Source of the DNA: Amoebidium appalachense
Taxonomy: Eukaryota > Ichthyosporea
Assembly: GCA_963693365.1 (NCBI GenBank)
Contig: CAVNZM010000001.1
Location: 17,856,001 to 17,920,000 of the forward strand
Length of the DNA: 64,000 nt
Reading direction: 5' to 3'
Part shown: positions 26,725 through 40,504 of the stretch, one piece after another
Position numbering within the stretch: position 1 is the stretch's first letter
How the letters are laid out: each line of letters opens with the position of its first letter
Notes under the pieces: generated by a model
The model's database searches: none
The model's input: only the letters and a program-made list of their open reading frames with translations
What the model was told of the DNA's origin: nothing
Program-made: the position numbers and the translations under genes

Positions 26725-28196
26725 TCAGAATGCGAGAGAGAGTAAGGCATCCTCCGGGAATATCTGCAGCTCAGCCGTGACCCCATCCTTCCAGTCATAA
26801 GATACCGTCCCATCCACTACCACCCGCCCATGTGGTGATCGTGACCTCAGCGACAGTTTTTCACATAGCCCCCTCCTCCTGTGTGCATTCACAAAACATC
26901 AGAATGATGGAGAATAACTTCTGGAAATTCACTTTAGATCCCCCAAACCTACCTACGAACCCCCCCCCCCCCCCCCCCCCCCTCCCCCTTCTTGCCCGCC
27001 CGCCCCGCTCAGCCTTGGCACAACTACCACCCATGCAGCTTCGGAGCCCAAATTTACTTTGTGCCTATTGCCGCCGCAGGTAGGTAGCGGGTTGAATCTA
27101 GAGCATTAAGACACCACAGACAACACAAGACAAAACTAAATGATTGGGAAACTGTTAGCCCTACACCTCTTGTGGTTCACGACACACAAATGGCTTAGTA
27201 AAAGCCATACGGTCGGTTTCCATGCACACACACACACAGGTGTGTGTGGTAGTCGATGTGTCCATGCAATTATTCACGTCCAAAACAACTCTAGCAAAAT
27301 AACCCATGAAATAATCAGATATCACCTCACATCACAGGTGGAAGGCGGGCGGAGGGGGAGGGGAAGGGAGGGGGGAGGGGGAACCTGGGGGAGGGGGGGG
27401 GGGGGGGGGGGGGGTGGGCTCATACCTATCTGCCTTAAAAATGCCGTTTACGATTGGCTCACGAACGGTAAATTGCAAACGGTGGTCTGTTGGGTCGAAG
27501 GTCACGCGGTCGTTAAAGGCATTTGCCAGGCGGGTCAGGTCCATGCCCTCCACGGCACGGCTGAATTCATTGCTCTTGCTGGGGGGGTTTAAAGGCTTAG
27601 TTGGGGGGTTTTTTTTTTGGGGGGGGGGGGGTTCTGAAGGGTTAGATGGGTTGCAGGGTGGGTTGCGGTGGGGGGGGGGGGGGGGGGGGAGGGGGGGGGG
27701 GGGAGGGGTAGGTATGGCCTAGATGGGTAGAGTCAGATGGATTACTGCATGGAGGTTTAATTCTGAGGCGAGTTAAGTGCTTGGGGAGAGGGGGGAGGGG
27801 GGGGGGGGGGGGGGGGGGGGGGCAGATAGATTAGACTAATTAAATGGATTGCTGGGGGTTTTAGGCAGGAACAAAATGGGTTGCTGCGTGGGTGAAGGAG
27901 GATTTGAGCAATTTAGAGCCATCAGTTAACGTTACAACCGCCTTTCCATCACATATGAGCACCCCATGCAGAAAGATCTAGATTATTCTGGAATTTTCCG
28001 GCACCTACCCTTCTGGGAGCTGTGCCCGTATGTTAGCAAACAGGTGCTCCAGATCGCCCTCGCTCATCTTGTTCATGGCATATGTCCATGCCGTAGATCC
28101 TGTGCCCGTGCACACAAGCACACCGCTGGACTTCTGCCTCTCACTCTTCTGCACAACCACACAAAACATGTAAGCATCCATACACACAATGCAGCA

Positions 28197-28227
<31 letters not shown>

Positions 28228-28477
28228 CCCCACCCCACCCCGCCCTGTCCCTCCCCACCTCTACGAAGGCCGTGGCAAAACCATTGGAAGAAGCATCGAA
28301 GGAAGAATGACGACAAGGGTTTCTTCAAGTTGGCGACACATGTTCTATATAGCACTACCCCCTCCCCCCCCCTCCCCCCCCCCCCCCACCCTCTTGCCCT
28401 CCAACCCGTGTTACTCCCCTGTCACTCCCTCCTCCCCTCCCCCCTCCCCCTCCCCCCTCCACCAACACATACACTCA

Positions 28478-28522
<45 letters not shown>

Positions 28523-29183
28523 GCCAGTCCGCTTGCCTCCTGGCCCACCACAAGCACACATAATGAAGTATGGACTATAAAAAGCTGGCCCGGGAATGCA
28601 TTGGCCTGATGAAAACGGTGCGCTACAGAAGGTAGGTGGTGGTGGTGGTGGTGGTGGGGGGAGGGGGGGGGGGGCGGGGGGGTATTTTTTTTGAAGAGCG
28701 ATTCATTTCCAACAATGGCAAGTACAGCCCACACAAGAACAAAAGCTTCACAGCGCACATAACAACTATTGAAAAAACCATTCACAGAGAGGCCATGGCA
28801 GGTAAGCAATGATTGTGTGTGCATGTGTGTGTGTGTCTAGTGGTGGTGGTGGTGGTGCTTTTGGGGGGGGGGGGGGGGGGGGGGGAGTGGGAAGGAGGGC
28901 GAGGGGGGGGGGGGGGGGGAAGAGCAGGGCCAGGGGAGGGTGAGAGGGGGCGGAAGGGGGATGTTTTACGTTTGGGTCTGCATCAATTTGCATCTGGTAG
29001 TAAACGGCATGGGCAGCATCCCAGTCGCAGAACAGACAGTCGTTGAGGGGAAACCGGGGCAAAACAGTGCGTGACCGTGTCTTCTCATCGACCATGGTGA
29101 TGCGGATGCGCTGACGTAGCAGCCACTTGAAGTCCCCCCTAATGTGTGTGTGTGGGGGTAGAGGTGTGTGCATGTGCGTGTGT

Positions 29184-29214
<31 letters not shown>

Positions 29215-29232
29215 GGGGGGAGAAGGGGTAGG

Positions 29233-29310
<78 letters not shown>

Positions 29311-29536
29311 GGGAGGGGATGATCTATGCATTAGAGCGTTGAATATATTGAGGAGGAGACATCAAAAGAAAAAACACAAGAAGTCACAAAAATAAATAAA
29401 CCCGACATCAAACCTTAAAATAGTAATAACAAAAGTACGAACAATATTAATAATCTTGTTCGTACTTTTATCATCAGTACACAGAATGGCATGCAGAGAA
29501 CATTGCCAGGGTCGTGGTGGTGGTGGTGGTGGTGGT

Positions 29537-29570
<34 letters not shown>

Positions 29571-29877
29571 GGAGCATAAGTTGATGGATGCACGAGTGCT
29601 CGGGTGTCTCTCCTGTGCCTTCGGTGCCGGAAAAGTATATATAAGGAAAGGGATGAGAAGAGGAAGAGAAGATGGGATGCAGATTGGTACATGTGCATGC
29701 ATGCGGATTGGTTGCTCTATACATGCCTGGGTGTGTGCATATATCCCGCAATGTGTGTACACGGAGGTGTGTGGAGGAGCAAGCATGAGAATGCACCAGC
29801 AGTGGGCTTTGTTGGTGTGGTTTTGGTGGCGAGTACTTCTGTGGGTAGGTGGTGGTGGTGGTGGTGGTGGTGGTGGT

Positions 29878-29956
<79 letters not shown>

Positions 29957-30831
29957 TGTGTGTGTGCGCGTGCGTGTGCATACGTGTGTGGATGGCGCAA
30001 TGAGTGCATGCACATGACCAATGCTATTTGACCCAGTGCACGTGTGCATGATGCCTGTGTGCCCACCTGTGCAGCCTGTCCAGGGCCTCGTCGATGGGCA
30101 CAGGCACGTGGTTGTCGTGCAGGCAGAGGTGTCCGTGTGACCTCTGCGGGTCCGTGTTGATGCCTGATCGGGGATATGCACATGTGTTAGCGAACAAGAC
30201 AGCATTTCCCCAGCATTCCGTTTTATGGCAAAAAAAAAAAAAACTGCCTAAATAGGATATAGCTCCATGTGAGGCAAAGCTACTAGAATCAACGTCATAT
30301 TGAAATCACATCCCGATATCCCGGCTTAGACCTTGACATACAGTGGCCCACGTTTACAGGACCTGAGTCGTATGGCCCACATGTATTCCTCGTGTCATGG
30401 TACAGTATAAGGTACTCTAACATCCATAAAAACAGCCTATCTAAACTTTCAAAGACCTACACACCCATGCAAGAATCCAGACACAGTTGCACACCTGCGC
30501 ACCTGTTCCCCCCCCCCCCCCCTCCCTCTCCCCTCCACCCGTCCCCTCCCCTCCCTCCCGGTCGCCCGGGACATCTGGCCCCCGTGACCCACCCAACTCC
30601 ACAGCCCCTACCCCCGATCCCCTTCTTCCCCCTTCTCTCCTTCCTCCCTCCCAACCCCCTCCCCCTCCCCCCCGGCCGCTCACCCCACACACCGATTTAC
30701 ACATACCTATTAAAGGTATTCTCCGTGTAGTGATTAGTGCTGAAGAGGAAAGGAATGTGCCATCTCCCCCCGCCGAGATGACGGCATCTACACCGTCTAG
30801 ATCACTGGGCTTGTAATCGGTGATGCATACC

Positions 30832-30898
<67 letters not shown>

Positions 30899-31404
30899 CA
30901 CGCTTGTCTGTTCGACGTCATTGCCTTGAAAACACATGTGAGTATGTTGCAGTGGGCCGCATTAGAAAAAATAGTTAGTACATTGCTCGATACAACCAGA
31001 AATATTAGTCCATTCATCAGAGGCGGGCAAGATAACCGAACAGGTACCACTAAGGGACATGGATGTTTACATATGTGAGTGGGGGATTTCCTTGGATTAC
31101 TGGTGCAATGGAAGCAAAATAGAGCCACCTTAGACTCCTCTCCTCTCAACCCTCCCTCCCTCCCCTCCCCCCCCCCCCCCCCCAAACACCACTACCATCA
31201 CCACAGGTCCACCCTTTCTCTTCCCTCCTCCCCTTCCCCCCACAACCTCCCCACAACCCCCTCCCCCCCCCCCCCTCAACCTCCCCCCCCCCACACTCCC
31301 CCCAACTGCAACTCTCCATAACTACTACCACCATCATGACTCATTCCATTTTCCTCTCAGTGCCTCACCAACCAATCCGCCCCTCTCGTTTCCCCATCCT
31401 CTTT

Positions 31405-31461
<57 letters not shown>

Positions 31462-31475
31462 TTCCCCCAAACACA

Positions 31476-31508
<33 letters not shown>

Positions 31509-31638
31509 CTTCAGCCCTCTTGTCCATCTCACCCTCTGCTGTTCTCGACCTCAACCCACACAACCTCCTTTCATCACCTCCCCATCCCTTCACCCCCCTT
31601 ATACACGTATCAACCCAAACGCGCCCTCACCAAATGCC

Positions 31639-31677
<39 letters not shown>

Positions 31678-32178
31678 CCCAAACCCCTCCCCTCTCTCCC
31701 CCCCCCCCCCCCCCTCTCCTCTCCTTCCTCACCAGTCTTACACCAAACTCTCCCCAGCCCCCCCCCCCATTGCCCCTCTACCCAAAAAAACGCAAAGAAA
31801 ACACAGTTTTGCCCACCTTGACCTGGCAGCCGTGGTCCTTGAATGACATGAGCATGTTCTGCACATACTCGTGGTGCAGGTCGTGCCGCTGCTTGAGGCT
31901 GCTGTACATCGCCCCCCTCTCCTCCAGCGTCTGTGGGGTTTTTTAATTAATTTTCTGTCTCAGTGACTGCAGACTATCGCATTCTTAGGGTCAATGTCGG
32001 GAATCATTCTTGATGGACCTGTATTGTGATGAATAAAAAAAGAAAATGCCATATATGGGCAACACTGATCATGGCGGTTTGTGACATCGGCGGCATTAGC
32101 AGTAACGTGACATGTTTTAAGGGAGACGACGGGGGGCTTTGGATCTTTGTGTATGAGGCTGGACCTAGCGAGGGGCTT

Positions 32179-32215
<37 letters not shown>

Positions 32216-32326
32216 GGTATATGGGTGGACCTACGAGGGGGTGGAGAGGGGTGAGAAAAGAGCGAGATTTATAAAGGGGAAGGGGCGGAGTACGGGTATG
32301 TGTGTTGGTGGTGTGGTGGTGGTTGT

Positions 32327-32383
<57 letters not shown>

Positions 32384-32461
32384 ACCAAAGGAGGAGGCAA
32401 GGGAAGGGTGGATGGAGGGGGTATGTGTGTTGGTGATGTGGCGGTGGTTGTGGTGTGTGCG

Positions 32462-32532
<71 letters not shown>

Positions 32533-33507
32533 CAAAGGAGGAGGCAAGGGGAGGGGTGGATGGAGGGGATATGTGTGTTGGTGATGTGGCGGTGGTTGTG
32601 GTGTGTGTGTGTGTGTGTGTTTGTGCCGTGTGAAGACGACGCTTCCCCATGTGAATGTGTGTTTATAAAAGTGTGGTGCTTTGTGTGCCGTGAGGTGAGG
32701 GCCGGGGTGTACAAAGTAGCAAGCTTCCACGCATTCATGGCTTAAGTTTGACAGGAAAGGAGGGCAACAGAGGTGATCTATCAACACGGTGATGGGGGAG
32801 ATGAATATCAGATGTGTGGACAGCACGCTTGCAGGAAGAGGGTGTGTGGGAGGTTGGAAAGTGACGTGAGGAGGGGGAGGCTGAGGGAACAGGGGAGGGG
32901 CAAATGGGGAGTTTGGGTTGGGAGAGGGGGAGGGGGGGGGGGGGGGGGGGGGGGGGTGACTTGATGTAAACAGGGTGAAAGGCAGGATAGGAGGGAGTGG
33001 TAAACAAGAGCACACCAGGGCACAATGACAACGGGGGGCTGCAGGGCCGGGGGGGGGGGGGGGGGGGGGGGAATAGAGCAAACGGATGGAAGATGATGTT
33101 GGGCACAGGAGATATAAAAAAACGAGAAAATAGGAATGATTACAGGCGATACGTGCTAATGTGCACGGATAACAGAACTTACAATTCGGAACACCTCCTC
33201 TGATAGGTGCGGAAACCGTCTTCGTTCATGCTCATACCTCGATAGTTTTGTGACCACCAATACCCTCCTAAGATTGAGCGTGTTGCGTGGTTCACGTGTC
33301 TGCAGCTGCAGTGTGCTTGGGTGTGTGTGTGGGGAGGGAGGGGGGAAAGGGGTGGAGGGAGGGGGGGGGGGGGGGGGGAGTGTGCGTGGTGGGTGGGTGG
33401 ACGGGCTAGCGGTGTGTGTCTATGTAATTGTGTGTGATGGGAGGGAGATGAAGGGAGGGGCAGGATGGGGTGGTAGGGTAGGTAGGTATGGATGGGCAGT
33501 GGGTAGT

Positions 33508-33540
<33 letters not shown>

Positions 33541-34234
33541 GGGGGGAGGGGGTTTTGTTTAGAACACGATATCTGCACAATGCTCTCATACAACCCACGG
33601 CCGACGTCATGAATCTCGTATGTGCTCAATATCCCTCCTCACCCCCCCCCCCCCCCCCCCCCCTCACCCCGTTCTCCTTCCTACCCCCTTACCCAACCAA
33701 TACAACCATCAACATCACCACACACACACACACACACACACACAACCACAAAACACGCAGCAGGAACACATGTACACACCCTAACAAATGGACACACACA
33801 GCCCCCTGTCGCCATACCACACTTAGTCTTATTTCTTTTTCCATATTCTCCACGTTCAGATGTTATCCTATCTATTCTGCACTCCTTTTCACCATTGATC
33901 TTCAACCAGATCGTTTTAAGCCCCCCTCCCCCCACCCCCCTTCCTTCTTTCCGCTTCTCCCCCCCCCCCCCCCCCCACCCCACCACTCCGTATCCATCCA
34001 CCCACACCCTGGGCGCCTAGAGAAGCACACACCACCACCACCTCCCCCCACCCCCCCCACCCCCACCCCCTCCCCCCCACACACAACCAATACCACACAC
34101 ACACACACACACCTACCCCCCCACCCCCCCCCCACCTCCCCCACACACCTTACCACACACACACACCACCACCCACCCACCCACCCACCCACCCACCCAC
34201 CCACCCACACACACATTCCTACCCACACCCACCC

Positions 34235-34265
<31 letters not shown>

Positions 34266-34732
34266 CAAGGCATACGCACATATTGCTCCGGCTTTGTCAT
34301 CCTCATGCGTGGGGTGGTGATCTGTGCCGGATAGCTGTCCCCAGGGTCTGTGCTATCGTTTGTGCTGTTGCCGAAGTGACGAACCAATAGGTTCCCACTG
34401 CATCTGGATGTGTGCCTGGGCAACCTGAGAGGTGAGGGGGGGGGGGGGGGGGAGGAAAGGGGAAGGATTCAATATAAATAAAGGGAAAAGAAGGGGGGGA
34501 GGGGGGAGGGGAGGGAGAGAGAGGGGGGGGGGGGGGGGGGGAAAGGGAGGAGGAGGGGCATGGTAAAAGCCGGGAAATGAAGGTCCCCGAGGGGGGGGGG
34601 GGGGGAGGGGGCGGGAGGGGGGAGGGGGGGAAAGGGGTGGAGATCTGGGGGGAGACGGACTACTGCGAGTATGTGTTCCGTGGGCCTACCGGCCCGTATG
34701 TTTCTGCTTGTTTGGCGGGTCTGTGTGTGTAT

Positions 34733-34771
<39 letters not shown>

Positions 34772-35943
34772 CGCGTGCGCGCGTGCCCAGGCTCCATGTA
34801 CTTATTTCTCGATGACTCCTAGTACACAGCTGGGACCAAGCTCGGCCATGGAATTGATATGTTGATCAGAGTGATTATTTAGAAAAATAAGGGAAAGAGC
34901 AACATGTAGAGTCCTGTCTGTGTGCGGGGGTGTGTTTACACACTCACGTCCCCAAAGGGAGGATGGGTGGGTGGAGAGGGGGGAGGGGGGGAGGGGAGGG
35001 GGCTGGCTCAAGATCCTTTGTACTTCAATCAAATTTGTAGTTCAATCACGAAATAACTTTCAGGCAAAGGAAACCTTATAATGGATGCGCAACCAGACAA
35101 GGGATCCCCCAAGGGGGTGTTGTGTGTGTGTGTGTGTGTGTGTGGGAAGGGATGGGTGGAAGGGGGGGGGGGGGGGGGGGGGCAAACCAGGCGAGCCCCG
35201 GGGGATGGGGAGTTTATATAGTTGCTTGTTAGAGTATGCTGATTACATTCATGTAATAGAGGGCACGACATAGAGTATGCATTTGTGTGGAAGGGCCAAG
35301 TTCGAAGAACTTGTCATTGAATCGAGTCATACAGAGAGAAGCAGAGTGATAAAATGAAAAGGGAGCGAGTGGGAGGGATTTTAACGGCAGATTGTACTTT
35401 TCCATTGGGACTAGTGATACCGGTGCTGTTCAAAATCGTTGTGTGTAGAAGAACGAGAGGACAAATGATAACCACTGAGAAAAACAGGAGGCGAAAAACA
35501 AAAGAAGAAAAAGAACTTTGTAACATGCACAAGCGAGGGTCTGCTTGAATACGCACTTGTGAGCACAATTTCCTGCTCTCCATGCTTGGGCGCCTGCCGC
35601 ACACAGGGAATTCTTCCAGCATGCTAGTCCTGGAAAAGGAGAATCATGGATTAGCTTGATCACACACGTGTCTTTCTAAGTCATAAAACCGGCAGAGCGC
35701 TGCATTTTTACCACCATGCGTATAGCAAACCGGCAGATTATAACTGGTCGTGTCGCCCTTGCGTAGACAGATCAGCGAAGAACATGTGCGGGCCAACATG
35801 GATTTGGGATGGGCACCCCAGTGAACACGCACCTGCCCCTTGTGTTTCACGTGTTTTCTAACAAAACATAACTAACATGCCACCACTTGCTTACCTCCTC
35901 TTGCTGCTGCCGCCACTGCTGCTGTTGCTGCCGCCCTGCTCAT
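26725..35943 (-). CDS. NADK2: NAD kinase, NADK2 (mitochondrial) type
   Basis: Phosphorylates NAD+ to NADP+. Twelve exons, all phase-consistent: 35895-35943, 35557-35629, 34276-34424, 33579-33624, 33183-33267, 31817-31930, 30707-30833, 30067-30163, 28970-29138, 28009-28148, 27426-27578, 26725-26878; 451 residues. Exon 4 (33579-33624) rests on phase alone and is the weakest. The Ala/Arg-rich start [15 protein letters not shown] and following segment look like a mitochondrial transit peptide. Core signatures: [15 protein letters not shown] at the fold entry; GGDGT (194-198), the nucleotide-binding motif of all NAD kinases; GINTDP and GHLCL (215-226); [18 protein letters not shown] (318-324); REPIVNG (389-395); and C-terminal [14 protein letters not shown]. 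The spacing, the INTDP/GHL block and the REPI motif match the NADK2 family rather than cytosolic NADK. It ends near the convergent secreted-protein gene and is co-oriented with PFL upstream. Confidence 0.92.
29235..29308. repeat. (GT)n microsatellite
   Basis: About 37 GT units in the NAD kinase intron between exons 8 and 9. Confidence 0.95.
29431..29469. repeat. Perfect 13-bp inverted repeat
   Basis: AAAAGTACGAACA at 29431-29443 and its exact inverse at 29457-29469, separated by 13 nt. In an AT-rich part of the NAD kinase intron between exons 8 and 9. Confidence 0.8.
29850..29960. repeat. (GGT)n followed by (GT)n
   Basis: A GGT array at about 29850-29878 followed by about 40 GT units, in the NAD kinase intron between exons 8 and 9. 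Confidence 0.95.
30834..30896. repeat. (GT)n microsatellite abutting NAD kinase exon 7
   Basis: About 31 GT units. On the sense strand a (CA)n tract that runs straight into the acceptor CACACAG of exon 7. Confidence 0.95.
31411..31760. repeat. C-homopolymer-rich intron segment
   Basis: C runs at 31411-31460, 31643-31674 and 31701-31713 with a (CA)n block between, in the NAD kinase intron between exons 6 and 7. Confidence 0.9.
32297..32625 (+). repeat. Three-copy tandem repeat with internal (GT)n
   Basis: Units start GTGTGTTGGTG(A/G)TGTGG and include GGTGGTTGTGGTGTG, a (GT)n core, then ACCAAAGGAGGAGGCAAGGG and GGTGGATGGAGGGG. Copies begin near 32297, 32422 and 32570. In the NAD kinase intron between exons 5 and 6. 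Confidence 0.85.
34140..34264. repeat. (CCCA)n and (CA)n array
   Basis: CCCA tetranucleotide arrays interleaved with CA runs, in the NAD kinase intron between exons 3 and 4. Confidence 0.9.
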
Positions 35944-36940
35944 CGTGACACGTGGCGCTGCAGTTGTAATTTAAAGGAAGACAGTACCCCTTATGGTGTG
36001 AAAAGATGTTAGCCAGATTGAGTCTCCAAAACCAATAGCACCTCGCAACTGATCTGGTCACCAAAGTCTGAATGGTGAGACGGAACTGGCGCAATTTCTT
36101 ACTAGAAGCTTTTCCTTCAGTGAAAAACAACACCTTAAGGCCCGTAGTGCATATAGATGCAGTCTAAATCAGTGAAGTTACTTGATTGATGCCATAAGCA
36201 GAAAGATCCAACAAGCCTAAACGGTGGAGGGAGAGAGAGTGAAGCTGTATTTGTGTGAGGGCGCGCTTTAGGTGAGTGGTCACGAATTCGCAATAAGAGC
36301 CAAAAAGACATTATACGTACATGATAATTCACGAATGATAACGCTTTTATTTAGTTTAACAGATATTGATTGGATGCCTGTGGTGCATGGACTAATCGTT
36401 ACGCTGTAGCTTTTGTCCTTGAATGGAACAACTCAAAAGTTCGAAGTGAAGCGCTACTCGAGGCTCAATCAACTTTTGTGTAAGCCTGGGTCCAACCAAA
36501 ATCCTATGTCGTGGCCATGGTGTGCATGCACCCAAACTTTAACGAAAATACTCTCCTACCAAAAGGTTTTGTTTGGGTTCACGAAATACAAAGTGACGCC
36601 ATAGACTTTCGGGATATAGGATATGGCCATGTGTGCCATGTCGATGCATATGTGAATGGGCCGGGCCATTCAATTTGCCAGTTCTAGGCGAGTCCTAAGG
36701 TGCCATCTACGTCAATAAACAGCGTGGACTTGAGGTGGCACCTCACGGTACAGAGAACAATTGAAGCCTCACATGGGTAGTATTCGGGTAGTATTCATGG
36801 TATAGTATACTGGTACGTGCATGGCCATCAGCACGAGGGGCAAGAAAACGGAGAAAACGGAAGAGCGGGTCAAAAGCGCAGGCCCCAAAGAATCCGTGTT
36901 AAACCCGCCAGGGCCAGGGGAGAAGAAGGGGAGGGAGGAA

Positions 36941-36972
<32 letters not shown>

Positions 36973-37108
36973 TGAATGCGCTATGAATCTCGAAGTACAC
37001 ATAAACAACGGACATCACGCTGCTGAGTACAAACCACACATAAAAGGAGTAGGCATAATGTGCATAGCCCATCCTCAGAGGGGGCCTACGAGGGGGGGGG
37101 GGGCCTAC

Positions 37109-37143
<35 letters not shown>

Positions 37144-37426
37144 CGATGACGTTTCAAAAAGATTTAATTCCTCATGACATCAAAGCGACGGGCTCCTGTA
37201 CAACACGAAAGAAACGAGCCGAAAATAAATACAGTACAGCTATTTTGAAGCAGATGTTACCAACTAATGCTAAATATCATGATGAAGTTTTTGGTTTCTG
37301 GCATTATTGCATCGGCAAGGCAAGCACACAAGCACGTTGTCCCTGAATCCCAATTACATACCAAATTCCATACATAACATAATATCTGGTAGTGAATATG
37401 TTCACCCTCTTTGCGTAATCAGTTCC
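35944..37426. other. Spacer between NAD kinase start and PFL 3' end
   Basis: Mostly complex AT-richer DNA with no supported gene. Holds the NAD kinase promoter side, a doubled GGGTAGTATTC at 36775-36797, and a family D repeat followed by a G homopolymer at 36975-37143. Confidence 0.6.
36975..37095 (+). repeat. Dispersed repeat family D, copy 4
   Basis: CGAAGTACACATAAACAACGG, GGCATAATGTGCATAGCCCAT and CATCCTCAGAGGGGGCC align with copy 1 at 10838 in the same order and orientation. Confidence 0.7.
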
Positions 37427-37555
37427 TTACATGGCGTCGTGGAAGGTACGGGCAATGACCTCCTTCTGCTGGGCAGGGGTCAGGCGCACAAAGTTGACGG
37501 CGTAGCCGCTGCAAGGGATTCAGATGTTAGCACATGACAGGAAAAAAAGGTGCAA

Positions 37556-37601
<46 letters not shown>

Positions 37602-39401
37602 CCCTTTTGCTTTTCCAAATTGTTTAATTTCAACTTAAACATTTTTACTATTATTTTGTTTTTATTATTTCTATTTTTTTATTTTTCTTATTTTTTTTTT
37701 TTTGGGGGGGGGGGGTTTGCAAATATGTTATCTATGAAGAAAAAGTTCTGATCATCGTGCAAACCTCCATCCTTCCAGGTTTATATATCAACCTACACAC
37801 CAACAGAGCCAAATATGTGCAAAAACCAGAATTACACAAACACGACATGCAACCAAACACAAATCCCCCAAGCCCCTGCACAAATCCAAACAGAATCACG
37901 CACCTGACACGGATGGTGAGCTGAGGGTACTTCTCAGGGTGGGCCATGGCATCCTCCAGAGTCTCGCGGTTGAACACGTTGACGTTCAGGTGGTGTGCCC
38001 CCTTCTGGAAGTATCCGTCAAGCAGTGCGCTTAGGTTCTTGAGTCTGTCTTCGGACGTCTTGCCAAGCGTGGTGGGGACAATAGAGAACGTGTTGCTGAT
38101 ACCATCAAGTGCAGCCTCGTACGGGAGCTGGGCAACGGAGTTAAGGGAGGCAAGTGCACCCTGCGTGTCACGGCCGTGCATGGGGTTGGCACCGGGGGCA
38201 AACGCTTCACCCTTAATGCGACCGTCGGGGGTGGCGCCTGTCTTGCGGCCGTACACGACGTTGGAGGTGATGGTAAGCACGGAGAGGGTATGTTCTGCGT
38301 TGCGGTAGGTGGGGTGTTTCTTCAGTTTTGCAGAGAAAGACCTGACAATGTCGCTTGCAATGCTGTCCACGCGCTGATCATCGTTTCCGTATTTGGGGTA
38401 GTCGCCGACGATTTCGAAGCTGGTGGTCAGGCCGGTCTTGGGGTCGCGGACGGGTGTGACCTTGGCGTACTTGATGGCAGAGAGGGAGTCAGCAACAACG
38501 GAGAGACCGGCAATGCCAAAGGCCATGAAGCTGTAGGGGGGGAGGGGGGGGGGGGGGGGGGGGGGGAGGTTAGAATGTGCATATGGTGCACTGTATGAAG
38601 GACTTGTTGGGAGGCAGGCGGAAGGGAGAAACGAGAAAGGGTGGGGAATGGGGAGGAGACTATGTATGACCATGAAAAATGCAACCCATCGCTCTCCTCT
38701 TCTAAAGGTGTGCTCGCTTAAATAAATGTGTGCGGATGTGATTTGGTGCGCGCTGTAGTAACTTAACCTTTTCTTTTCTTCCTTTTTCTTTTTTTTTCTT
38801 TACTATTCTTCCTTTTCCTTCCCTTTTTTTTTTTTTTTTTTTTTTCCTTTTTTGAGACGGGAGGGAGGGAGGGGGGGGGGGGGGGGGGGGGGGCATAGAA
38901 TGTGGTAAAATGGGTAATCGTAAAAAGCAGATACAGGGAGATAATAATCATGATGATGACGACGCTGAGAAGAAAGCACGCACACAAAGCAGGGGGAGGT
39001 ACCGGTGGACATTAGTGTCGTGCAGGGCCATCTGCAGGGACTCGTAGCAGTACTTGTCGTGCATGAAGTGGATGATGTTCATGGTGTTGACGTACACCTT
39101 GGCAATCCACTCCATCGCAGCATCGTACTGCACCCTGTGTGGAGGGGAAGAAGTTGTCAAAAAGGAATGAAAAAAAGGACGTTGCTAAACGGTTGAACAA
39201 TGTTGCAATAGACTTTCGTGGTTGGCTTTTACTTCAAGTTTTGTGAAAAACACATCTAAAACAAGTGAACAAAATGAAAAGGAAAGAACAGGGAAAGCCA
39301 ACACTTAGAAAGCGCAAGTTGTGTGTGTGCAAGTGCGTATGGGCACACACTTTTTTCTTTTCGGCTTTTTTTTCTTTTTTCCCCCGGGCAGGCAGGGAGA
39401 A

Positions 39402-39437
<36 letters not shown>

Positions 39438-40473
39438 ACTTACATAACTTGATCGTAGTTGAGGGGGCCGTCTGCAGGCTTGGGGAACTTGGGGCTGACC
39501 TGCTTGCCGGTGACCTCGTCCACACCGCCGTTCATGGAGTACAGCAGCAGCTTGGCCAGGTTGCAGCGTGCTCCAAAGAACTGCATCTGCTTGCCCATCG
39601 CCATGCCCGATACACAGCACGCAATGCCGTAGTCAGACCCGTATACCCCTGCAAAAAAAACACAAGTCAGCCTGCATACTCATATAGTGCAAATTACACA
39701 TTCCTGACGGACAAAGCACACGTAGAGAGCTTGCAACATAAGCGGAGCCCCTTCTTATTCTTCTTCTTCTTCTTCTTCTTCTTCTTTTTTGTGAGTATGT
39801 GTGTGTGTGTGTGCGCGCGCGCGCGCGCGCATGCATGCATGCATGTGTTGTTCCCCTCAGTTTGGGGGGGGGTGGGGGGGGATAGCGGGGGGAAAAAAAG
39901 GGGGGGGGGGGGGGGGAAGAAAGAGGGAGAGAGCAAAAAGATTCACACGTACCTCTCATCTGGTCATCGTTCTCATACTGAATGGATGACGTGTCCACGG
40001 AGACCTTAGCGCAGAATTTCTTGAAGTTTTCAGGCAGATTCTGTGCCCACAGCACGGTGATGTTGGGCTCGGGGGCAGGGCCAAGGTTGTACAGGGTCTG
40101 AAGAATACGGAAGGAAGTCTTTGTAACAAGGTGCTTGCCGCAACCGTCCGAGCCGCCAAGAGCAACAGTGACCCATGTTGGGTCACCGGCAAACAGGTCG
40201 TTGTAATCCGGTGTGCGCAGGTGGCGGACAAGACGCAGCTTGATCACAAAGTCGTCGATCATCTCCTGCGCCTGTGACTCGGTGATCTTGCCCTCGGAAA
40301 GGTCCTGCGTTTAAATGATTGTGTGTGATTAGAACCGTTGCTTTGTTTTCGTGGTGAAAAGCGAAAACAGGTAAGAGGCGAGCAAAACCAGCAGTATTAA
40401 GGAGGAGAGGAGGGACCTGAAAGGCAGACATACATCCCAAAGAGAAACCAACGACCAACGAACTCATAATACT

Positions 40474-40504
<31 letters not shown>

